NCBI GenBank assembly: GCA_938039915.1
Contig: CALHUA010000064.1
Coordinates: 1-39,236, forward strand
Length of the DNA: 39,236 bases
Source of the DNA: an uncultured Anderseniella sp.
Lineage (GTDB): Bacteria > Pseudomonadota > Alphaproteobacteria > Rhizobiales > Aestuariivirgaceae
Reading direction: 5' to 3'
Positions 15,550 to 21,865 of the stretch are shown piece after piece (position 1 is the stretch's first letter; each line of letters begins with the position of its first letter). The position numbers and the translations under genes were made by a program. The notes beneath the pieces were generated by a model. It saw nothing but the letters and a program-made list of their open reading frames with translations, made no database searches and was not told the origin of the DNA.

Positions 15550-16607
15550 GTGCCGAAACATCGGTCCGCGCCCCGGCACTGGAAGGTGCAGCTCGTCGCG
15601 GGGTGTTTCACCGGATTGCAGCGGTTGCGAACATCGCAATTGCAATTGTCCTGTGTCTCACGCCATTTACCGCGGTTGTTGTACTCGGCTGGATTGTGCG
15701 TTTGATGCGTCGGGAAATTGTCATCGAGGTCGCCCGTCACAGCCAGCCAGACGGCAGACGCGACGTGAGCCGAAAAGCAGCCCTGGTGAAAATGTCCACC
15801 CTTCAGCAACTGGAAGTCACCGCACGGTTCCCGGGTTGGTGGAAAGGGTTTTGGGACACCATACGCTCCGCGTTCAGGGCGATCACAGCGGTGTCGCTGG
15901 CCATATTGCCGTTCGGGACCATCCTGCTCCTGTCCTGGTGGGCCGGATGGGAAAACTCGTTCAACAAGGGTTATGAGCAGGCGTGGGTCGGTCCGGTACT
16001 GGCTGCCATTGGCAGTGCGTTGGCCGTCTTTACACTGGTTCATCTGCCAATGGCATTGGCGCATCACGCCGCAGAACAGCGAGCGGGCGCGATCTGGAGC
16101 CTGGGCCTCATCCGCCGGCTTATTGGCAGGGTCCGCTGGCGCTATCTCATGCTTACCCTGGCTACCATCTTTTTATCGGCGCCCCTGTTTCTGATCCAGA
16201 TACTGCCCACCTTTATCGAAAGTATTTATCCTGAACTGGCAACTGCATCTCCGGCCGAGATTGAAGAATTTTCCCTGCGCTACTTTGGAGCAGCAACAGC
16301 CTATCTTGTGCTGGCTCTGTTCGTTTTACGCCGCTGGGCGGCAAGGCTGTACGCCCGGGCAGCACTGTTACATCAGTCGAGCGAGTTGCACTTCATTCAT
16401 CAGGTTGCTGATACACTGGATCGGCCACCAGCCCCGGCACGCCCGGCACCTGGCCGGACCGGCGGCATCATTACAGGAGTATTGATGGTTGCAGCATGGC
16501 TGGCATTTGTTGCAGCGCTCTACGTTGCCCAGTTTGCCAATCATGCATGGTGGAACTGGATCAGCTTTCCACTTACCGGGCTGCCCTGGATATTTCGCCC
16601 GCTATAG
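15546..16607 (+). CDS. Unrecognised six-helix inner-membrane protein coupled to the phosphatase-like gene
   Basis: A 353-residue protein I do not assign to a family. Six hydrophobic segments are visible at roughly residues 26-50, 112-134, 146-172, 201-225, 246-264 and 307-330. Between the first and second lies a polar, probably cytosolic stretch of about 60 residues rich in Arg and Lys (MRREIVIEVARHSQPDGRRD); another Arg-rich loop precedes the fourth helix. A Pro-Ala-Pro linker precedes the last helix. There is no ATPase, kinase or known transport motif. The ATG overlaps the upstream stop by four bases, so it is most likely co-produced with the Tat-exported phosphatase-like protein and may form a complex with it at the inner membrane. 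It converges with the ArsR-methyltransferase gene, with one base between stops. Confidence 0.75.
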   Translation: MSAETSVRAPALEGAARRGVFHRIAAVANIAIAIVLCLTPFTAVVVLGWIVRLMRREIVIEVARHSQPDGRRDVSRKAALVKMSTLQQLEVTARFPGWWKGFWDTIRSAFRAITAVSLAILPFGTILLLSWWAGWENSFNKGYEQAWVGPVLAAIGSALAVFTLVHLPMALAHHAAEQRAGAIWSLGLIRRLIGRVRWRYLMLTLATIFLSAPLFLIQILPTFIESIYPELATASPAEIEEFSLRYFGAATAYLVLALFVLRRWAARLYARAALLHQSSELHFIHQVADTLDRPPAPARPAPGRTGGIITGVLMVAAWLAFVAALYVAQFANHAWWNWISFPLTGLPWIFRPL

Positions 16608-16608
16608 G

Positions 16609-17562
16609 TCACGCCTTTTCGATTACCCAGAACGCAACCGCCAGACCTTCCTGCGCCAGGTGCGCGGGCGGATTTAGCTGTTCGTGCCTGGTGATTTTGG
16701 CGCCAGCAGCCTTTACCCAGGATGTCATGTCATAATGAGCGATACCCAGGCGGCGGTGTGCAAATTGCTCGCGCAGAAACTCCAGGTCGTGCGAGGCAAA
16801 ATCCGCCACCACAAGACGCCCGCCCGGTTTCAGCAGCCGCACTGCTTCAGCAATCGCCTTCGCGGGGTCTGCAAGAAAGTGCAGCACCTGATGCAAGGTG
16901 ACCAGGTCTGCAGATGCGTCCTGCAGTGTCAGGCCGGAAATATCACCCTGTCGGACCTGAACATGGTCCAGACCCGCCTGCCCGAGATTGGCGCGGGCGA
17001 AACTCAGCATCTCGCGGGACAGGTCGACGCCGATTGCCTCGTCTGCCAGCGGTGCAAACATCTCCAGCATGCGGCCGGTACCGGTCCCCAGGTCGACATA
17101 CCTGCCGACATGAGCGTCTCCGACCAGTTGGCGTATGGCCTCTTCGGTCTTCTCCTCGGCCACATGATAGGCCCGGATTGCCGTCCAGTTCTCGGCGTTC
17201 TCCGCAAAATACGCCTGGGCGTCGGCCTGGCGCTGCGCCTTGACCTGGGCGATGCGTTCGAGATCCCGGGCAACCTGCGGATCATCATCAGCCATGAACC
17301 GGATCAGGGACCGGGCAAGTTCAGCATTGCCTGAACTTGAATTGATGCGAAACAGCATCCAGGCCCCTTCCCGGTATCGCTGCAGCAGTCCCGCCTCGAC
17401 CATCAGTTTCAGATGGCGGCTGACCCGCGGCTGGCTTTGCCCCAAAATGGCGGTGAGTTCAGATACATTGAACTCGCCGCGCGACAGGATGAACAGCAAA
17501 CGCAGCCGGGTTTCCTCTCCCGCTGCACGCAATCCTGCCAGAAGTTCGTCAATCATTGCCAT
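16609..17562 (-). CDS. ArsR-family regulator fused to a SAM-dependent methyltransferase domain
   Basis: A 317-residue two-domain protein. Residues 1-90 form an ArsR/SmtB winged helix (TRLRLLFILSRGEFNVSELTAILGQSQPRVSRHLKLMVEAGLLQRYREGAWM), with the recognition helix in SQPRVSRHLKLM; no Cys metal-sensor motif is present. After a helical linker, residues about 120-317 form a class I methyltransferase: YVDLGTGTGRML at 155-166, IGVDLSREML, the acceptor region DLVTLHQVLHFL and LKPGGRLVVADF. Fusions of this kind are known in alphaproteobacteria, often near methionine-cycle genes; metF is not present here. It may sense S-adenosylmethionine or a related ligand, which is inference. It is divergent from the first MlaC-like gene, with an inverted repeat at 17680-17696 in the intergenic region. 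Confidence 0.9.
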   Translation of the reverse strand: MAMIDELLAGLRAAGEETRLRLLFILSRGEFNVSELTAILGQSQPRVSRHLKLMVEAGLLQRYREGAWMLFRINSSSGNAELARSLIRFMADDDPQVARDLERIAQVKAQRQADAQAYFAENAENWTAIRAYHVAEEKTEEAIRQLVGDAHVGRYVDLGTGTGRMLEMFAPLADEAIGVDLSREMLSFARANLGQAGLDHVQVRQGDISGLTLQDASADLVTLHQVLHFLADPAKAIAEAVRLLKPGGRLVVADFASHDLEFLREQFAHRRLGIAHYDMTSWVKAAGAKITRHEQLNPPAHLAQEGLAVAFWVIEKA

Positions 17563-17679
17563 TCAACCGGACAGCCCGTTTTTCCAATCCCGTGTGATTG
17601 AACAGCCTTAGCCTGCCTTGGCATTACCAGCAAGTCCGTCCCATCGCTCGATAATCTTGACGTCTGCCGCGAAACCGCT

Positions 17680-17696
17680 TTAGTTGTGTTAACTAA
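17680..17696. promoter_or_regulatory. Inverted repeat between the ArsR-methyltransferase and MlaC-like genes
   Basis: TTAGTT-gtgtt-AACTAA is a perfect 6-bp-arm repeat in the 212-bp divergent intergenic region, 118 bp upstream of the ArsR-fusion start and 78 bp upstream of the MlaC-like ATG. Both distances are compatible with an operator or promoter element. ArsR proteins commonly bind dyads of about this size, so autoregulation is possible but unproven. Confidence 0.35.
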
Positions 17697-17774
17697 TTGA
17701 TTTGCAGAACGGGCAAGGGCCTCTCGGCTCCGGGTCTCAAGTCATAGTAATAAAACTCAAAGGACACAATCCGC

Positions 17775-18377
17775 ATGAACCGGCGCACGTTTACATTGGG
17801 CACGGCATTGATAGCTTTCACGATGGCAACAACCTTGATTGCACCGATTGCTGCGGCTGATCAGGCGGCAATCAAGTTCACCAAAAAGGTGGCCAATGAC
17901 CTGTTGGCGGCCAACCGGTCCGGCACCATCACAAGCTTTGCGCGCGTCCTGCGCCGCCATGCCGACATTCCCGGAATTTCGATTTATTCGCTTGGCAAAT
18001 ATCAGCGGTTTTTGCGCTCATCACAAAACAAGCGCTACTACAATGGCGTTACTGCTTTCATGGCCCGTTACTTCGCCGATCAGACCCGTGAGTACCGTGT
18101 GGCAAAAGCAGATGTACTGGACGCCAAGAAGGCAAAGGGCTCCGATATCGCGGTCAACACCCTTGTGACCTTGCGGACCGGAAACAAATATACGGTGCAG
18201 TTCCTGCTGCGTCCCAAAGGCAAATCCTTCAAGATCGCTGATGTGAAAGTGTCCGTGCCGATTGTGGGCTTTGTGTCACTGACCTATCAGCAACGCGGTA
18301 TTTTCCAGAAATTCCTGGTGAAAAAAGGTGGCGATCAGCGCGCTGTCAATCAACTGGTTGAAACCCTCAATCGTTAG
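17775..18377 (+). CDS. MlaC-family (Ttg2D-like) periplasmic phospholipid-binding protein
   Basis: A 200-residue exported protein. The leader (MNRRTFTLGTALIAFTMATTL, ending near AAA-DQ at residue 28) has a twin Arg resembling a Tat signal. The mature part matches the MlaC/Ttg2D fold: a helical start (FTKKVANDLLAANRSG), the YSLGKYQRFLRSSQNKRYYNGVTAFM block, strands with long hydrophobic faces (YTVQFLLRPKGKSFKIADVKV) and the ending IFQKFLVKKGGDQRAVNQLVETL. MlaC carries phospholipids across the periplasm between MlaA-OmpC and the MlaFEDB transporter. No other mla gene is in the window. AAGGA at 17759-17763 supports the ATG, with a rather long spacing of 11. A divergent paralogue lies at 19252-19836, beyond the crotonase gene. 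Confidence 0.86.
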   Translation: MNRRTFTLGTALIAFTMATTLIAPIAAADQAAIKFTKKVANDLLAANRSGTITSFARVLRRHADIPGISIYSLGKYQRFLRSSQNKRYYNGVTAFMARYFADQTREYRVAKADVLDAKKAKGSDIAVNTLVTLRTGNKYTVQFLLRPKGKSFKIADVKVSVPIVGFVSLTYQQRGIFQKFLVKKGGDQRAVNQLVETLNR

Positions 18378-18391
18378 TTTCGAGGCGTCAT

Positions 18392-19159
18392 CTACTTGGC
18401 GAACTTCGCCCGGGCCGCCTGAAAATCGTCCGACATCCATGCCACCAGTTGCTGGTCCTTGTCATAGGCACTCGTGGCATAATCGAGCGCGTGCGCTGAT
18501 GCATCGATCTGGCGTTTAATCATTCTTACGGCCAGTCCCGGATACCCGGCAATCCTTTCTGCCATCTGTCTTGCAGCAGCTAGCGCTCCACCTGCGTCAC
18601 ACACCTCGTCTGCAAACCCAAGCCGCCTGGCTTCATCCGTCGTCCACTGTTCACCGGCCAGCAAGACCCGCCGTGTTGCCTGAACGCCGACGAGCGCGAT
18701 CAGCCTCGGCACGGAATGCCACCCCATATTGTGCGCTACCTGGACCTCAGGAGCACCAAACCGGGCACTTTGCGACGCGACGCGAAAATCGCACATGGAC
18801 GCAAGTGCCAGCCCGCCGGCAAGGCACGGGCCTTCAATGGCACATATGACCGGCACCTCAATGCCGGCCCACGCCCGCCCCAGACGGGGACCCCGTTCGC
18901 TGTAATGACGTTTTTCCTGCAGGGACATCTCATTGATCCGGTCAAAAACCGGGTCTGAAAGGTCCATGCCGGCTGAAAAAATTCTGTCTGTGCCCGTCAG
19001 CACGACACATCTCAGATCATTGTCATCGACAAAACTCAAGGCGGCGGAAGCCAGTTCATCCATGACGGCAAATGACATGGCGTTGGCCCGCCCGCCACGG
19101 TCATAGGTCACAATTGCAATACCGGCTTCACGAGCAATGGTTACGGTTGGTGCTTTCAT
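18392..19159 (-). CDS. Enoyl-CoA hydratase/isomerase (crotonase) family protein
   Basis: Starting at the ATG at 19159, a 255-residue crotonase-fold enzyme of the usual length; longer frames to 19267 add an Arg-rich stretch overlapping the divergent promoter region. Oxyanion-hole backbones are present in IFSAGMDLSDP (residues 60-70) and AIEGPCLAGGLALAS (107-121). Glu138 (FGAPE) aligns with Glu144 of rat enoyl-CoA hydratase, but the position of Glu164 is occupied by Arg164 (GVQATRRVLLAG), so classical syn-hydration of enoyl-CoA is unlikely. Other crotonase reactions (isomerisation, decarboxylation, dehalogenation, thioester hydrolysis) remain possible. It sits between two MlaC-like genes, converging with the first and diverging from the second. 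No clear ribosome binding site precedes the start. Confidence 0.86.
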   Translation of the reverse strand: MKAPTVTIAREAGIAIVTYDRGGRANAMSFAVMDELASAALSFVDDNDLRCVVLTGTDRIFSAGMDLSDPVFDRINEMSLQEKRHYSERGPRLGRAWAGIEVPVICAIEGPCLAGGLALASMCDFRVASQSARFGAPEVQVAHNMGWHSVPRLIALVGVQATRRVLLAGEQWTTDEARRLGFADEVCDAGGALAAARQMAERIAGYPGLAVRMIKRQIDASAHALDYATSAYDKDQQLVAWMSDDFQAARAKFAK

Positions 19160-19251
19160 GGCCACACGCTGCACTTTTACCCGCATTGGTTCAAGCCCGC
19201 ATGCCGATTCCGACCTTGCCCGGGCAAGCGAGTTTCCGCATATTGGGCGCG

Positions 19252-19836
19252 ATGATACATGGATCAATCAGACGCCGCGGCCTGCTTGCTGCACTATCCG
19301 CCAGCCTTGTCGTTCTGGGCTGTTCCGGTTCCTCCGTGGCGCTGGCGACGCCTGCATCATCATCGGAAAAACTGGTTCACGATGCTGCCAACCGGTTTCT
19401 GGAGGTGATGAGAAACGGCGCTGATCGCGATGAGATTGCCAATACCCTGAACAAGTATGTCGCCATGAGTTCCCTCGCCTTGTTCGTCCTGGGCAAGCAC
19501 CGCCGCAAACTCAAATCGGACCGGCAGCAGACATATGTCGACCTGTTCAACCGGATGGTACTCAAAGTCATTGCCAAAAACGGCAAGAAAGTTGGCGGTA
19601 CGGCATTTGTGGTGACCGGTTCGCGCAGCAACATTGTGCAAGGCTATGTGCAGCACGCCCAGGACCGCCGTACGGAACTGGAATTCAGGATCAAAAAAGA
19701 CCGTATCACCGATATCCGCATTCAGGGCATCTGGATGGGCATCCTGCTCCGTCAGAGTTTTGATCACGTCATACACAAGGGTGGCAATATCGACGCGATT
19801 TTCGTTTTCCTGAAGTCCGGCAAGGTTCCCCTATGA
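19252..19836 (+). CDS. Second MlaC-like exported (possibly lipidated) protein
   Basis: A 194-residue MlaC/Ttg2D-family protein, start chosen at the ATG at 19252 (MIHGSIRRRGLLAALSASLVVLGCSG); an ATG at 19201 in frame would add 17 residues. The leader combines a twin-Arg-like SIRRRGLL with a possible lipobox VLGC, so it may be an anchored lipoprotein. The mature part shares FVLGKHRRKLKSDRQQTYVDLFNRMV, LEFRIKKDRITDIRI and the IHKGGNIDAIFVFLKSG end with the first MlaC-like protein, but overall similarity is low, so these are old paralogues. The stop overlaps the start of the TrmO-like gene (ATGA at 19833-19836). A role in lipid traffic is inferred from family only. Confidence 0.82.
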   Translation: MIHGSIRRRGLLAALSASLVVLGCSGSSVALATPASSSEKLVHDAANRFLEVMRNGADRDEIANTLNKYVAMSSLALFVLGKHRRKLKSDRQQTYVDLFNRMVLKVIAKNGKKVGGTAFVVTGSRSNIVQGYVQHAQDRRTELEFRIKKDRITDIRIQGIWMGILLRQSFDHVIHKGGNIDAIFVFLKSGKVPL

Positions 19837-20345
19837 CCGAAAACCCCGCCAGGTGTGGTTCAGCAGACATTCGCGACGGTGAGATCAGATCATCACGTGA
19901 TCCGGCACTGGAGGCCGGTGATGCCCATGTGGTGTTTATTGGCCGGATCAGGACACCATGGCAGGAACGCAGCGAGTGTCCGAAAAACATGCGTCAGGCC
20001 CGCGAGAATATTACCGGCGCTTTTCATCTGGAAATCGATGAAGCGTGGCGGCCCGGCTTAGCCGGTCTGGCGGCCGGCGATTACCTGCATATCCTGTACT
20101 GGATGCATCAGGCCCGACGCGATATTGTCCTTCAGAAACCGCGGCATCGCGACACGCCGGCCGGGGTTTTTTCGCTGCGTTCGCCTGTGCGCCCCAACCC
20201 GGTCGCCATGGCGCTGGTCAGGATCACTTCTGTTGATCCAGCCGCCGGCATCATCGGCATCGATGCTTCAGATGCACTCGATCGAACACCGCTGGTCGAT
20301 ATCAAGCCATATTTACCCTCCATTGATCACCCGTCCGGCGGCTGA
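19833..20345 (+). CDS. TrmO-like tRNA methyltransferase (TsaA/YaeB family)
   Basis: A 170-residue protein of the TsaA/TrmO beta-barrel family, which uses SAM to methylate N6-threonylcarbamoyladenosine at position 37 of some tRNAs. The family blocks are all visible: VVFIGRIRTPWQERSECPKN, a strand FHLEIDEAWRPGLAGLAAGDYLHILYWMHQARRD, FSLRSPVRPNPVAMALVRI, and ASDALDRTPLVDIKPYLPSID. It lacks the extra C-terminal domain of the E. coli protein, as short alphaproteobacterial members do. The N-terminal 25 residues are not conserved and the start is set by the ATGA overlap with the MlaC-like gene. Whether this short form is a tRNA enzyme or acts on another substrate is not certain. Confidence 0.87.
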   Translation: MTENPARCGSADIRDGEIRSSRDPALEAGDAHVVFIGRIRTPWQERSECPKNMRQARENITGAFHLEIDEAWRPGLAGLAAGDYLHILYWMHQARRDIVLQKPRHRDTPAGVFSLRSPVRPNPVAMALVRITSVDPAAGIIGIDASDALDRTPLVDIKPYLPSIDHPSGG

Positions 20346-20425
20346 CACTACTCCGGCGCATGGTTCACAGCCGGTTGTATGTCAGTGTGCTTTATGCAAT
20401 AGCGATGCGCGGCGGAGTGGTGGCG

Positions 20426-21028
20426 ATGGCAGAGTTGGAAATTATCGGACCGGCACATGATGCAGGTGTACGCATCTGCAGGATGGCGTGTATCGAAAAG
20501 GGCATTCTGTATCGCTTCCGGGAGATTGGCTCGGATTCCCAGCAGGCACTGAAGGAGAACATGTTCGGTTCTTTACCGGCCTTGCGGCACGGCAAGATCC
20601 GACTGTTCGAGATACGCGGTATCACCCATTATATAGATCATCGCTTCAATGGCCGCGCGCTGGTGCCGGCCGATCCAATTCGATCAGCCGAAGTGGAACA
20701 GTGGATTGGTGTCATTGACTCGCGTCTGGGCAAATTGATGGGTGCGCAGTCAACTGCGGCGGCCGTACAGTGCGACGATACTCTGTCCTGCCTCAGGATA
20801 TTGAATGATTGCATCGGCAGCCGAACCTGGCTGGTTGGGCGTGGATTTACCCTCGCTGACATGTGGCTGCTGCCGGCAGTGCATAACTTCTGCATGCATA
20901 CCGGCCACACCCACCTGCTGCGCGACCTGCCCGCAATCGGCATCTGGTATGACAAGCACAAATCGCGAAAATCCTGGAAATCGCTGTGTGGCGGGGAAAC
21001 CCCTGACACTGAGGGCGCTGGCAATTGA
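20426..21028 (+). CDS. Degenerate glutathione S-transferase-like protein
   Basis: A 200-residue GST-like protein; the ATG at 20426 is preceded by GGAG at 20414-20417, while the longer frame from 20360 adds a non-homologous leader. It is a clear paralogue of the GST at 5514-6131: both have VRICRxA.xEKG near residue 15-25, LRHxK..LxE then ITxYID..F.G..L.P.D. The cis-proline is kept (Pro51, SLPAL), but the Glu-Ser/Thr gamma-glutamyl contact has become Glu62-Ile63, so normal glutathione binding is doubtful. The C-terminal domain retains the WLVGRGFTLADMWLLPAV staple. It may be a structural or regulatory GST-like protein. It is followed 19 bp later by a LysE-family exporter, possibly as one transcript with the TrmO-like gene. 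Confidence 0.84.
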   Translation: MAELEIIGPAHDAGVRICRMACIEKGILYRFREIGSDSQQALKENMFGSLPALRHGKIRLFEIRGITHYIDHRFNGRALVPADPIRSAEVEQWIGVIDSRLGKLMGAQSTAAAVQCDDTLSCLRILNDCIGSRTWLVGRGFTLADMWLLPAVHNFCMHTGHTHLLRDLPAIGIWYDKHKSRKSWKSLCGGETPDTEGAGN

Positions 21029-21047
21029 CCCTTTGGCGTAACCGGCA

Positions 21048-21641
21048 ATGATTGAATTTGCGCTTGCCTGCTTCTTCCTGCTTATCACACCTGGACCGGG
21101 CGTCCTGAGTGTTGCCGGCGTTGGTTCCGGTTTCGGATTCAAGGCAGGGTTTTCCTATCTGTGGGGGTTGTGTACGGGTAATCTTGTTGTCGGCATGGCG
21201 GTTGCAACCGGTCTGGCGGCCGTGTTGTTTTCCATCCCCTACCTGCGTTTGGTTCTGTTGTTTGCGTCGATCGCATATCTGACCTATCTGGCCGGAAAAA
21301 TCGCCTTCTCCGGTAACAGGGTCGCTCTGATCGCGCCGGAAAAGGCACCCGGGTTCTGGAACGGCTTTACACTCCAGTTCATCAACCCCAAAGCCTATGC
21401 AGTCAACACAGCGCTCTTTACCGGCTTCGCCTTCCTGCCCTCCAACTATACGGTCGAGGTGGCCCTCAAGATCGCCGTGCTCAATGCATTCTGGATACCA
21501 ATTCACTTTTTGTGGCTTGGCATCGGTGTCTATCTGAAACGGCTCAACCTGCCGGACGGCATTCAGAGACTGATCAATGTCACCATGGCGGTCACCATGC
21601 TGGCAGTGGTCGCACTCGCGCTGTGGGCCGAACACAGCTGA
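21048..21641 (+). CDS. LysE-family amino-acid exporter
   Basis: A 197-residue inner-membrane protein with about six hydrophobic segments. It starts MIEFALACFFLLITPGPGVL, the LysE/RhtB pattern with the Thr-Pro-Gly-Pro motif in the first helix, followed by GFGFKAGFSYLWGLCTGNLVV and, in the second half, GFTLQFINPKAYAVNTALF with the conserved Asn-Pro-Lys. LysE/RhtB proteins export amino acids or related solutes. The substrate is unknown. Only 19 bp separate it from the GST-like gene, so they are probably transcribed together. A second family member lies at 30700-31320. Confidence 0.9.
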   Translation: MIEFALACFFLLITPGPGVLSVAGVGSGFGFKAGFSYLWGLCTGNLVVGMAVATGLAAVLFSIPYLRLVLLFASIAYLTYLAGKIAFSGNRVALIAPEKAPGFWNGFTLQFINPKAYAVNTALFTGFAFLPSNYTVEVALKIAVLNAFWIPIHFLWLGIGVYLKRLNLPDGIQRLINVTMAVTMLAVVALALWAEHS

Positions 21642-21721
21642 CGGTTAACAGACACTTGCCACGATCATACAAATCTCGATTCCTGCGCTAAACGCCTGCC
21701 AAGATTTATCCGCTACGATCC

Positions 21722-21757
21722 GGTCCGACAACTCAGATTTGAGTTCAAATGCGGACC
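21722..21757. promoter_or_regulatory. Two-part hairpin between the LysE-family and histidine-kinase genes
   Basis: GGTCCG (21722-21727) pairs with CGGACC (21752-21757), and inside it AACTCA (21730-21735) pairs with TGAGTT (21740-21745) around a GATT loop. Two stacked perfect 6-bp stems separated by an asymmetric 2/6 internal loop are unlikely to be chance. No T-run follows on the + strand, so it is not a classical terminator; it may be a leader RNA structure, a processing site or an operator. Confidence 0.4.
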
Positions 21758-21865
21758 TTGAGCGCCTGTGTTCATCCGAACAGAAAGGGGCTCTGAAATT
21801 GTGGAACCTTGAGTTTGCTCTGATGAGGTGAATTCGCCTTGTCGGAGGTCGCTCAAGGTGTGGAT

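Noticed and set aside
17563-17774. Possible SAM or SAH riboswitch in the leader of the ArsR-methyltransferase fusion
   Set aside because: I looked for the conserved SAM-II and SAH element blocks and did not find them; only the inverted repeat at 17680-17696 stands out.
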